Origin: Ceratobasidium sp. AG-K
Lineage: Eukaryota > Basidiomycota > Agaricomycetes > Cantharellales > Ceratobasidiaceae
DNA: 64,000 nucleotides
Direction of reading: 5' to 3'
Assembly: GCA_037039685.1 (NCBI GenBank)
Contig: JAWNGF010000003.1
Coordinates: 3,570,571 to 3,634,570, forward strand
The notes under the pieces are model-generated. The model had not been told where the DNA came from. It worked only from the letters and a program-made list of their open reading frames with translations, and ran no database searches. This document shows, piece by piece, positions 1-11,722 of this stretch (within the stretch, counting starts at the first letter, position 1; every line of letters starts with the position of its first letter). A program made the position numbers and the translations under genes.

Positions 1-1684
1 AGATTGTTATCGGTTCCCTTGTTCCCTCTAGATGTAATCGCCAGTGTTTTAGTGATTCCACAATTGCCATCAATTCCTTGTTGTGAACATCGTAGTTCAT
101 TTGTGCAGCATTAAAGGATTTTGATAGGAAAGCAATGGGATGTAAGTAACCGTCGTCTTGTCTTTGAGAGAGTATCGATCCCATAGCAACGCCGCTTGCA
201 TCGGTTTCCAATATGTAAGGTTTTGTTGGATCTGGGTGTCGCAGTAGTGGTTCTTTGCATATTTCCTTTTTCAGGTTATCGAAAGCCTCCTGTTGTTCCA
301 CTTCCCACTTCCACTTCTGATCCTTCCTTGTTAGAATGGTCAAGGGTTTCGCCAGGCCGCTAAAGTTTGGTACAAATCGCCTGTAAAAGTTTGCAAATCC
401 TAGGAAGGCTTGGACCTGTTTGACTGTTCTCGGCTCCCTCCATTCCTTGATTGCCTTGACCTTTTCTTCTTGCATTGATATTCCTTCCTCGCTGATATTT
501 ATTCCTGTGTAGACAAGTTTCTTCACGAAGAATTCGCATTTTGGGAGTTTTGCAAAGAGGTTGTTGTCCAACAGGATTTTGAGTACCTTTCGAACATCCT
601 CCACATGTTGGCCTCGGTCTTTGGAGAAAATTAATATGTCATCGATGTAAACGATGACACAGATGTCAATCAGGTCGTGGAAAATGTGATTCATATATTG
701 TTGGAAAGTTGCCGGCGCATTTTTCAAACCGAAGGGCATGACAACATATTCGAATAGGCCTTCCTTGGTTTGGAATGCTGTTTTCCATTCGTCTCCTTCT
801 TTAACTCGGATGTTGTTGAACCCCATACGCAAGTCTATTTTGGAAAAGATTTTTGCGTCCTTGATTTTGTCAAGGAGATCTTCCATTAGTGGCATAGGGA
901 AGCAATCGTCCTTCGTTATTTTGTTGATTGGGCCGAAATGTTGAACCAACCTGAGTTCTGGAGGTTTTTCCGGATCCCTTGGGTCTTGTCCCTTTTTGAC
1001 AAAGAAAGTTGCTGCGGCTACAGGTGACTTGCTTGGTCGAATTTTGCCTGCCGCTAGCTCCTCATCTAGGTACTTTCTGAGGGCTAAGGATTCTGCTGGT
1101 GAAAGTGGAATTGGTCTAGCCGGTTTAGGAAGTTCTGCTCCTTCCACCAGATCGATGCAGCAGTCGTATGGTCGATGGTCCGGTATTCGTTTAAATTTCT
1201 CTTCGCTAAAGACTTCTGCATAATCTTTAAATTCTTTGGGTATGTCTTCGATTTCTGCGGCCTTTCCCAGGATGTTGTCTGGTCTCCAGGAAATTTCTTT
1301 TGATAGCCAATCGATTATTGGATTGGCTTCTTCTAGCCATTCTAACCCCAGAATCAAGTGTGTATCTCCAGTCGGCATGGCGAAGAAGTTTTGCTTGAAG
1401 ATTTTTCCATATAACTCAAATTCCAGATTTGCTTTGAATCGGATTCGATGTGATAGTTCCTTTCCCTGGATTCCAATTATTTTTTTAGGTGTTGGAAGCT
1501 CAATTAGGGCCACATTGTTTCTTCGTGCCCAAGTGATGTCAATGAAGTTCCTTGATGCTCCCGAGTCAATGAGAGTAGCAATGGGTTCCGTGATTCCAGT
1601 AATATTTGTGTAGACAATTGTTGATTCGCTGGTAGCTCTAAGGTACATTGTTTCCATTACTGGTTCGTTGGTCTCTCCACACAC
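1..1684 (-). CDS. pol: Pol polyprotein (protease, reverse transcriptase, start of RNase H), partial
   Basis: The frame is open from 1684 to the left edge (about 561 codons). It begins with an aspartic protease region containing DSGAS, followed by reverse transcriptase with the catalytic YIDD box (near 640-655) and the start of RNase H (ETDASG near 200-220). Integrase and chromodomain are expected outside the window. The frame is -1 relative to gag. The first codon after the gag stop is GTG here, whereas copy B has ATG, so a simple reinitiation start is not conserved; -1 frameshifting at 1705-1711 is the better explanation. No in-frame stop was seen. Several stops present in copies B and C are CGA (Arg) or another sense codon here. 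Confidence 0.9.
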   Translation of the reverse strand, partial: MCGETNEPVMETMYLRATSESTIVYTNITGITEPIATLIDSGASRNFIDITWARRNNVALIELPTPKKIIGIQGKELSHRIRFKANLEFELYGKIFKQNFFAMPTGDTHLILGLEWLEEANPIIDWLSKEISWRPDNILGKAAEIEDIPKEFKDYAEVFSEEKFKRIPDHRPYDCCIDLVEGAELPKPARPIPLSPAESLALRKYLDEELAAGKIRPSKSPVAAATFFVKKGQDPRDPEKPPELRLVQHFGPINKITKDDCFPMPLMEDLLDKIKDAKIFSKIDLRMGFNNIRVKEGDEWKTAFQTKEGLFEYVVMPFGLKNAPATFQQYMNHIFHDLIDICVIVYIDDILIFSKDRGQHVEDVRKVLKILLDNNLFAKLPKCEFFVKKLVYTGINISEEGISMQEEKVKAIKEWREPRTVKQVQAFLGFANFYRRFVPNFSGLAKPLTILTRKDQKWKWEVEQQEAFDNLKKEICKEPLLRHPDPTKPYILETDASGVAMGSILSQRQDDGYLHPIAFLSKSFNAAQMNYDVHNKELMAIVESLKHWRLHLEGTREPITI

Positions 1685-1686
1685 GG

Positions 1687-3687
1687 TTAGAGGGAGACCT
1701 CGCCTTTTCCCGACTCGGATTCTTCTTCTATTTTTCCTTCCCTTCCTTTGAGGTTAGGTTCCTCCTTTTTCCATTCCTTCTCTGGGCATTTGGCAAGCAT
1801 GTGTTTGTCTGATCTGCATTTCAGGCAGCGTCTGGTTGCTATCCTTGCTTTGTATATTTCGTCGGGTAGCCGTTTTGTAGACGATTGTCCGCTAGCGCTT
1901 GGTTGGACTGCCTTCCTTCCTGTGGAGTTCTTGATTTGTTGTAATTTCTGGTCAATAGAGATTGCAATTGAGATCCATTGGTCAAGGGAAAGCTCTCGTT
2001 CTGTTCCATCTTCATTGATCAGGGTTAGTTCGAAACAAGCTAGTTCGGTTTTGACTTCGGACTTCAATCCTTCCTTGAATTGGTTGATTAGGGCTTCCTG
2101 TCCCCAGTTTACGTCTACCAGAAGGTATCGGAATTCCGAAGCATAGTTTGCTACGGAGTTGTTCTGTTTGCATTTATGAATGTCCGATTCGGCTTTGGCC
2201 TTTTTGTTAGGGTCGCTGAACTGTTCCATGAAGTGTGCCTTGAAGCTTTCCCATGAGGCGAGATTTTGGTTGATTCCTCCTTGGTTAAGCAATCGTAAGA
2301 GTACTTGTGCCCAGTGAGTGGCGGCTTTGTTCTCTGATTTGAAGTTTGCTAGAGCTTCGCAGATTCTTTCTTCGCTGGAAGTGTATTGGTTGCCTAGACG
2401 TACGAAGTAGCTCTCCATTTGTGTGATGAACATTTCGGCACCTTCTCCTTTCTTTCCGTTGAAGGCTTCTGGGCGAGTTACCTTGGGACGACATGAACTG
2501 CTACCAATGTTTGGGTTTTCAGTTAGTCGTTGAATCCTTAACTCTAATTCATCGATCCTGGTAGATTCTGCATCTGGATGTGGTGGAGAATTTGATTGCC
2601 TGGAAGGGATCCCGTGCAGGGATGCTTCGTCCATCTCTTCTCGCATATTGTTGATGGTTTCTTGAACCTCCATGATTTTGGTAGTGAAGGAGGCTCCTTC
2701 CTGTCGCAAGGATTCTAGTCCTTGTGTTACTGCCTCGTTCCACTCGAGTTGTCCTTGCCTGGTGGTGTTGAGTTCTTCACGTACATTGTTCACTAGTCCT
2801 TGGGTGTTGGTAACCTCATTTCGAAGACGGGTTACGTCTTGACCGACTAGGAAGGAATTGTGTTCACCGTTTCTTGCCGCAGTTAGGATGTCCGTCAGGG
2901 TGCCTTGTAGGTTGTTAATGGAGTCGTTAAAGATTTGCTGGTTGTTTGCGAGGATTTGTGTGGCTTGTTCTAGGCCACTAAGCCTCCGGTCCATAGCGAC
3001 CCTCATTCCATCTATGACCCTAATGGTAGCATTGTGTCTTCCTTCCAGGAGGTTGTTTAAATCGTCTAGATTGCTAATTACAGTATTGTTGCTGGAGCTG
3101 GAACTTGAGCTTCCTGGACCAGCGGTCCTTTGTTGTACCTGGGCCGATTGCCCGGAGTAACCTTGTGGGATATAGGGTGGTGCCGGAATCACTGGTGTAA
3201 CCAGTTGAGAGGCTATTGGAATTGCTCCTACATTGGTGATGGTTCCTCCGATTTGAGGGATTGTGGGAATGTTGGGAATATGTGGTGTAGGAGGAGGTCT
3301 AATGGGAACAAGCGACACGCCCCCATGAGCTTCGGGTTGGGGAGAGAAGAACTGTCTCCTAGATCCTAGTGGCCACAATGGGCGTGATGGCCCTGGACTT
3401 CCAGTTGAGATGCGGATCACAGCTGGAGTGGGGTCATTTGTAAGATCCCCTAGTTCTCTACCCGTGATAGTGGGATCTTCTTCTTGTACCATTGTCATGT
3501 TGGTACTGCCGAAAGCTCCCGGCATTGATGTTTGACTTTGGGAACGTGATCGGACTGGTCCTCCCGCTTGAGCTTGTGCGATATCTTGTTCGTTTAGTGA
3601 TCCTGTGGGCCTTGCTGATTGACTGGGTCCTCTTCTTGCTGATATGGTGGATGAGGGGCGTGACCCTCCGTCCTCTTGAATAGACAT
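1687..3687 (-). CDS. gag: Gag polyprotein, intact (666 aa)
   Basis: This is the capsid/nucleocapsid precursor. The N-terminal third is rich in Ser, Pro and Gly with a run of serines near residue 195. A helical, coiled-coil-like stretch follows (about 205-360), then a retrotransposon Gag capsid-like region (about 410-570). A CCHC zinc knuckle lies near residues 620-635 (CLKCRSDKHMLAKC, spacing CX2CX4HX4C), with an acidic/basic tail. The ATG at 3687 is 30 bp from the 5' LTR and is shared with copies B and C. This is the only unbroken gag of the family in the window. It serves as the reference for reading the damage in B (28520-37475) and C (59071-61067). Confidence 0.92.
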   Translation of the reverse strand: MSIQEDGGSRPSSTISARRGPSQSARPTGSLNEQDIAQAQAGGPVRSRSQSQTSMPGAFGSTNMTMVQEEDPTITGRELGDLTNDPTPAVIRISTGSPGPSRPLWPLGSRRQFFSPQPEAHGGVSLVPIRPPPTPHIPNIPTIPQIGGTITNVGAIPIASQLVTPVIPAPPYIPQGYSGQSAQVQQRTAGPGSSSSSSSNNTVISNLDDLNNLLEGRHNATIRVIDGMRVAMDRRLSGLEQATQILANNQQIFNDSINNLQGTLTDILTAARNGEHNSFLVGQDVTRLRNEVTNTQGLVNNVREELNTTRQGQLEWNEAVTQGLESLRQEGASFTTKIMEVQETINNMREEMDEASLHGIPSRQSNSPPHPDAESTRIDELELRIQRLTENPNIGSSSCRPKVTRPEAFNGKKGEGAEMFITQMESYFVRLGNQYTSSEERICEALANFKSENKAATHWAQVLLRLLNQGGINQNLASWESFKAHFMEQFSDPNKKAKAESDIHKCKQNNSVANYASEFRYLLVDVNWGQEALINQFKEGLKSEVKTELACFELTLINEDGTERELSLDQWISIAISIDQKLQQIKNSTGRKAVQPSASGQSSTKRLPDEIYKARIATRRCLKCRSDKHMLAKCPEKEWKKEEPNLKGREGKIEEESESGKGEVSL
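1705..1711 (-). promoter_or_regulatory. Putative -1 ribosomal frameshift heptamer (G GGA AAA), copy A
   Basis: On the minus strand the gag codons TCG GGA AAA give GGGAAAA in the X XXY YYZ phase, seven codons before the gag stop. After a -1 slip the frame is open into pol. The same heptamer in the same phase is present in copies B and C and in the unrelated inner element I. Function is inferred. Confidence 0.6.
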
Positions 3688-3703
3688 ATTTGTATGTTTG
3701 TTA

Positions 3704-3715
3704 AGCTTGTTTTGT
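3704..3715 (-). promoter_or_regulatory. Self-primer binding site of copy A
   Basis: The 12 bases next to the 5' LTR are the exact complement of 12 bases inside the LTR (3878-3889), about 30 bp after the LTR TATA-like box. This is the layout of the Tf1/sushi self-priming mechanism, in which the folded 5' end of the RNA primes cDNA synthesis. No 3' end of a tRNA is recognisable here. Confidence 0.65.
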
Positions 3716-3717
3716 AA

Positions 3718-4174
3718 TGTCGTAAGCTTCTTCTTGGTGGCTATGAGACAAGCCGCGATGGAGAGTGGACGGCACTAAGACCTAAGTGACCTCTTGAACC
3801 GCAACACACTTAAGTGTCTGTAGGCTCTTGAGGGTAGGGGTGGTTCTAAGTGTCACTCAGAAGGGATGTTTGACGAGACAAAACAAGCTGGGTTTACCAG
3901 GCTTGTTGGTCCTCTATATATATTCAAGAGGCGGTCGAGTCATACAGAACGCAGCCACAAGAGTCACAGCAGTCAACCAGTCAGGAGTGTCCATGTGAGT
4001 CATGCTGTATGAACAGACATGACTCGTACAAAGCACAGCCGCGTTACACAGTGTAACACATAACCACAAGAAGGTGGCAACGCGGCAGGGAAAAGACAAA
4101 ATAAAGAACTAACACAAGAGACGAGAGAGGAAGAGACGCAGACGAGTCCGATGGCGAGAGCATGGCTCACGACA
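3718..4174 (-). repeat. 5' LTR of Ty3 copy A (457 bp)
   Basis: In element orientation the LTR begins tgtcgtgagc and ends cttacgaca. It shares its full length with the LTRs at 28033, 41767, 54319 and 61090 and with the solo LTRs at 26658, 49782 and 53801. A TATA-like tatatata lies near 3916-3924. Short reading frames inside it recur in every LTR copy and are not genes. Confidence 0.93.
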
Positions 4175-4553
4175 GGAGAAATGAGAGCAGCCCGGTTGTA
4201 CACCAGGTAATGCGCGGAAGCTCTTCAACTGGTAGTCTATGCTAAAATGTATTTGCCTATCAGAATAGGGCATGCGTAGAATTTAATCCAACACACCACA
4301 TATCCCAAAAAGTCTAATATCGGCTTCAACACACTGTGCCATAAGTCTTTCAATGATGCCTCGAGCGACCCGCCACCTTTGAGATGGCTTAGTTTGCGTT
4401 GCCTGGCCTGCGATGCTAGATGGTTGCGTGCTGCCATCGTGCTTGTTACGGAGAGCATTGTCAAAGGAACATGTGATATAATATCGTTATTTGGCTGGAG
4501 TATTAAAGCATCGCAACGAGATTTGTGGACGTTGATAACCACAACGGGGTAAG
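4175..4553 (-). pseudogene. TPR-CHAT gene, CHAT-domain fragment 3' of the inverted-repeat element
   Basis: Removing the element at 4554-5670 (with one copy of a 2-bp duplication) joins this segment in frame to the TPR part: ...AATS|YPVVVINVHKSRCDA. The segment reads through the start of a CHAT (caspase-like) domain. A short intron (roughly 4238-4306 on the plus strand) is followed by an exon with LPRITWCTTG, a motif I associate with fungal CHAT proteins. The exon is cut by the LTR of copy A at 4174, so the rest of the CHAT domain, including the expected catalytic His/Cys region, is missing. Intron limits are approximate. Confidence 0.75.
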
Positions 4554-5670
4554 CATCTGAGAACCTGTAAATACCTAGACAGGGATATATATCACTGGCT
4601 AGCAGATATAGGTCCCCTAGCTGAAATGGAAAGGTCCTGTGTTCATAGCAGTATGTAGCACCAACTGTGGTGAGCTGAGTGTATCTGGTGTCACAGACCC
4701 CCAGCTAGCATGCTATAATGGCTATCTTGTGCTAGATTGCTGCTAGCTAGTGCTATATGATGCTAGCTGGTGCTAGCTGGTGCTAGGTACTGCTCTGGTC
4801 TGGGGGGACAAATATGGTAATGGACAGAACAATTTTGGACATGACTAAGCACTGACTAAGCAGTGGCTGTGCCAATTTGCCAAATGAAATATGTTTCAAA
4901 TGCTTAGTCACATTGGCAATTTTGATCATACTTTTGAACCAGCCATGGGTTCTCTGTCCCCTGTGCACCAGTGTGGCTAAATGCTACAAAATACCCCCAG
5001 GTGAGTCAAGGGGGTGATGCAGGGGGGTGGGGAACAGGGGTAATGGAGCAGTCCAAGGGGGTCAAAGGGACTTGATCTCAAAGTCATGTGGAGTGCTCTC
5101 AGATTGGCTAAATCATTTTCCAGTTGAGGAATTTCCAATTACGCTAAATTTGGTCAGCAGATGCTCCTGATCTTTTTAATTACTGATCAACCACTCAAAC
5201 CTTATTTGGACCAGAAATGATTGCAAAAAAGGCGAAATACTTTCCCACAGCCGAGTTTTTTTTGATGAAACATTACCTAATATGGACTAATCTGATGCAA
5301 CAATCAATTAGAATCCAGATTGATGTGCTTGATGTTCAACACCATTTCCCCTTGTAGACTTGCAGAGCCACTGCTTAGTCAGTGCTTAGTCATGTCCAAA
5401 ATTGTTCTGTCCATTACCATATTTGTCCCCCCAGACCAGAGCAGTACCTAGCACCAGCTAGCATCATATAGCACTAGCTAGCAGCAATCTAGCACAAGAT
5501 AGCCATTATAGCATGCTAGCTGGGGGTCTGTGACACCAGATACACTCAGCTCACCACAGTTGGTGCTACATACTGCTATAAACACAGGACCTTTCCATTT
5601 CAGCTAAGGGACCTATATATGCAAGCTAGTGATATATATCCCTATCTAGGTATTTACAGGTTCCCAGATG
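4554..5670. mobile_element. Non-autonomous DNA element with very long terminal inverted repeats
   Basis: The arms 4554-4868 and 5366-5670 are inverted copies of each other. They are almost identical apart from one extra 10-bp tgctagctgg unit in the left arm. The ends read catctgagaacc and, inverted, catctgggaacc. The centre (about 500 bp) has no convincing coding sequence. The flanks ag (4552-4553) and ag (5671-5672) suggest a 2-bp target duplication, and removing the element restores an open TPR-CHAT frame. The arms are rich in gctagc motifs. I cannot assign a superfamily; a 2-bp non-TA duplication is not the usual Tc1/mariner pattern. Confidence 0.8.
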
Positions 5671-8108
5671 AGATGTGGCAGCGCCAAGGAGCTGGGCTGC
5701 TTTGGCTGTCCGCAAAAAGTCTTCAAATCCTGGGATTGCGCGCGCCGTCTTCAACAACCTGTCCCAGTCAAGCGCGAGTTGAATATGGTTGCTTGCTTCC
5801 GTATCCAAGCTCGCTCCATCGGTTTCCAAGGGTGGGAAACGGGACAATCGGGAGCTTGCACGCTCTAACTTATGACTGACTTCTCTCAATTCATTTGCTA
5901 GCTCAGGGTCGTGAGCAGACAGTTGATCAAAAGGCGTGCGCAGCTGGGCAATCTGACCCCAGACGATCGAACGACCTGCCTCAAGCCATTCGAGAGCAAG
6001 ATTTGGGTCATTGATGCCAATAGCGAAGGATGCGGCCTCTGTCGTAAAGTCACCGATCTCAGCGATGAGATTGTAACGCCGACCAAGGGTTGTCCCAACC
6101 CAGATTAGCTGTGGGAGCAACTCCATTGCTTGCTGATACGCCGGGAGCGGAGAAAACATGGTGGAGTGGCGAGATGTCAGTTCAACCCACATGCGGCACG
6201 CGAAGAACCTGGAGAATGGTGACCCGACGGAAGATCGCGCAGCATCTGTATAGCAATCTACCGAGGCCTCAAGGTCTGACGTATTCTTTAAATGCTCGAA
6301 TCGAACGCGGTAAGAGTCTCCAATGTGTCTAAGAAATGTTGACCTTTCTGCGTGTGTATCAGGAGTAAACGAAATTGCTTGGGTTCCACATTCGATTGCC
6401 TTGTTCAAGTCCGCCAGCTGACCGAGGCGTCCAAACCGAGTTCGATAGGAGTTTCCGAGTGTGTTCAGTCGGCTTGGCTTGTTTGCGTAATCTTCAGGAG
6501 TGAGCAAGACTGCTTGAGCTCCATTCTCAATCGCATTATTCAGGTCCACCAACTCGCCGAAACGTATAGACCGGATCAAATACGAATATCCTAGATTGCT
6601 CAGTAAACTTGGCATATCGGAATGCCTCTTGGGGGTGGACGAGACTGCTTCAGCTCCGCACTCAATCCCCTTATCGAGGTCAGACGAGTCGCCGAAATGG
6701 ATGAACCGAGTCCGGTATGAGTTTGCGAGATTATTGAGCCATTTCGGCTTGTCCGCATGATCGTCAGGGCTGAGTAGGACTGCCCGCGCTTCGGAATCGA
6801 TTGATTTATTCAGGTCCACTAGTTCGCCGAGTCGCTCGAACCGATTACAATACGCGTTTCCTAAGTTGCTGAGGAACCTCGGCTTGGCCGCGTGATCATC
6901 GGGCGTAAGCAAAACCGCTCTAGCCCCACATTCAATTGCTCTATTCAAGTCAACCAACCCGCCCAGACGCCCAAAACGAGCCAGATACAAGTTCCCAAGG
7001 CCGCTGAGCCTTCCAGGCTTGATCGCGTGATCATCAGGTGTCAGAGAAATTGCTTGACCCCCGTAATCAATCGCCTTGTTCAGGTCGCCCAGGTCCCCAA
7101 GACGGTCAAACCGAATTTGGTACGAGTTTCCAAGGTTATTGAACTTGCTTGGCTTGTCTGCGTGGCCATCAGGAATGAGTGATACTGCCTGAACTCCGTA
7201 TTCAATCGCTTTGTTAAGGTCGGTCAGCTCGCCAAGATGCTCAAACCGATTGTTGTGTAGTATTCCAAGGTTGCCGAGAGTCGTCGGTTTAAGTGCATGA
7301 CTGTCGGGTGTCAACGATGCCGCTTGAGTCCCATACTCGATCGCCCTGCTCAAGTCTGTGAAGTCACCAAAACGCGTAAATCGAGTCCAGAAAGAGCTTC
7401 CGAGGTTGGTCAACCTGGGTGGGAGGTCTGCATGACCATCAGCTGTAAGTGCAACCGCCTGGATTCCATACTCAATCGCCTTGTTTAGATCTTCCAGCTC
7501 ATCGGAACGGGCAAACCGAGTTCGATACGAGTTTCCAAGATTGTTAACTATGCTTGGCTTATCGGCACGGCCGTCAGGTGTGAGGGAAATGGCTTGAGCA
7601 CCACACTCGATCGCTTTATTCAGGTCTTCCAACTCGCCGAGACGCTCAAACCGAGCGCGATATGAGTTCCCGAGGTTGCTGAGTCTGCCTGATTTATTGC
7701 CGTGTCCTTCGGGAGTGAGCAGAATCGCCTGCGTTCCGCACTCAATCGACCTTTCTAGATCCGAGAGCTCGCCCACCCGTTCAAACAGGGCCAAGTATGC
7801 GCACCCGAGGTTACTAAGCATCCTGGGCTTTTCCACGTTGGAGTCAGCAGATAGAGACACGGCTGCATTCCAATAATCAATCGCCCCGTCGATTCCTTCA
7901 ATGTTGCCTGAGCGCAGAAACTCGGCATATAGGGTATTTCCGGATGTCATTAGTTTGTGGATGCAGATGTCCATATGCCTGTGGGTCTGCGAAGTTAGCG
8001 TTCTTATCTCCAACCGTTATACTTATATCAAAAGGGGCCACATCCTACGAACCTTGCGTCCGATATCCCCTCCGGGAGGTTAAGAAGCTCGCCAACCAAG
8101 GCGTCCAT
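5671..8108 (-). pseudogene. TPR-CHAT protein gene, TPR part; disrupted at its 3' end
   Basis: Exon 1 is 8049-8108 (20 codons starting MDALVGELLN), followed by a 62-bp GT...AG intron (7987-8048) and one long exon. The protein has about eleven tandem repeats with a period near 51 residues (consensus like DLNKAIE.G.QAV and NLGNSY..RF.RLGEL), i.e. TPR/Sel1-like helical repeats. A linker typical of Agaricomycete TPR-CHAT proteins follows. As it stands the frame continues into the inverted-repeat element and stops at 5626, losing the CHAT protease-like domain. A start at 8013 is possible, but the two-exon model keeps the frame and gives a normal splice pair. CHAT proteins are caspase-like and often linked to cell-death or defence signalling; for this gene that role is only inferred. 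Confidence 0.8.
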
Positions 8109-8986
8109 GTTCAAACGACCCCTTGAGCGCGCCCTCTCAACGCCACCTGGGTTAGAGGAGTCCTGTGACAAGCCAGTGGCCACATTCTCCACCCGGCTCG
8201 TGTTTGTTGGTTCGGCAGCCGACTCAGCCCTCGATTCTGTTGGACCGGCATTCGTTCAAAATCCAAGACGGATACAGAATATCGGAGCACCAACCTATGT
8301 TTGACACTGGTCCTTCCATGCCCTACCCACGTTAATCGGATGGGTTGGACTCTTCTCTAAGTAGTCAAGAATCGGCTTTCCGCTTTCCGCTTTTAGCAAG
8401 GAGAGACCTGAGACGTAAGTACTGTTGTACAGAATTCGATTAGGGTGCGCAGGCTTGACCCTCTCAAGGCGAACTAATGCAGTCCACCCAGCGATAGAAT
8501 CGGGTGCAATAAGGGTCTCAATTGAACATACCCTGTACGTGAGAGCTTTGCTTATGTGTACACGCCAACACTACAAAGCGAGTAGCCCTATGCAACTAGT
8601 CAACGAATCGGCGTTTCCCCTGCCTTTGGTGTCGAGCTCCGAGGCTGAGTCTGATGTGGACCCAATACGATCGAGGTCAATGTATTCCCTTTGCCCATTG
8701 TGTTTTCAAGTCACAAAACCTCACTTCTCAGGAAAGCCAGCTTGAATAAATGCGCATTGCGCTCAGATGCGAGTGAAGGAGCGAGCAATACGTTTCATTC
8801 CCAACGTTCCAAAACAGCATGATTAGGGATTTTTCGCACTCTATATACACTATAAGCCGAAAGGGTATGGTAACTGCGGATGTCCTATTATATACAAACT
8901 GTCCCACATCCTAGAAAATATTTCTAATAAAGTAAACTGCGGTGTCTTCGGTCCATTGTTCACTCGTAATGATCAATCCCACAAGC
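8109..8986. other. Intergenic, no gene recognised
   Basis: This is the upstream region of the TPR-CHAT gene and the downstream region of the first GMC gene. A short open frame at 8425-8745 on the plus strand shows no family resemblance, introns or conserved start context, so it is not called. Confidence 0.6.
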
Positions 8987-11657
<2,671 letters not shown>

Positions 11658-11716
11658 TGTGGTAATGTCTCAGGGGTATGGGGATAGAATGACGAAGTAG
11701 TGAGACTGAGAGTGCG

Positions 11717-11722
11717 TTTATA
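11717..11722 (-). promoter_or_regulatory. TATA box of the first GMC gene
   Basis: TATAAA on the minus strand, 60 bp upstream of the ATG at 11657. The paralogue has a TATA box at nearly the same distance. Confidence 0.55.

Larger units (their letters stand above)
1..4174 (-). mobile_element. Ty3/gypsy chromovirus-like LTR retrotransposon, copy A (3' part outside window)
   Basis: Read on the minus strand the element has a 5' LTR (3718-4174), a self-complementary primer site, gag (1687-3687) and pol (from 1684 off the left edge). It is the same family as element B (28033-42223) and element C (54319-61547). Gag is complete and the visible pol is open, so of the three family members this one looks the least damaged. 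Flank after the LTR is ggaga (4175-4179); the matching duplication lies outside the window. The insertion sits in the CHAT exon of a TPR-CHAT gene. Confidence 0.93.

Noticed and set aside
3914..4203. Short ORFs inside the LTR (also at 26854-27120, 28044-28361, 41778-42026, 49979-50253, 53574-54071, 61287-61918)
   Set aside because: They recur in every LTR copy in either orientation and are by-products of the LTR sequence, not genes.
4730..4800. gctagc/tgctagctgg tandem units as a possible CRISPR-like or regulatory array
   Set aside because: Very short, irregular units present only as parts of the element arms; no spacer pattern.
4783..4968. Minus-strand ORF inside the inverted-repeat element
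   Set aside because: Lies across the left arm, has no motif, and is not preserved in the matching right arm.
8425..8745. Plus-strand 106-codon ORF
   Set aside because: No family resemblance and no gene-like context.
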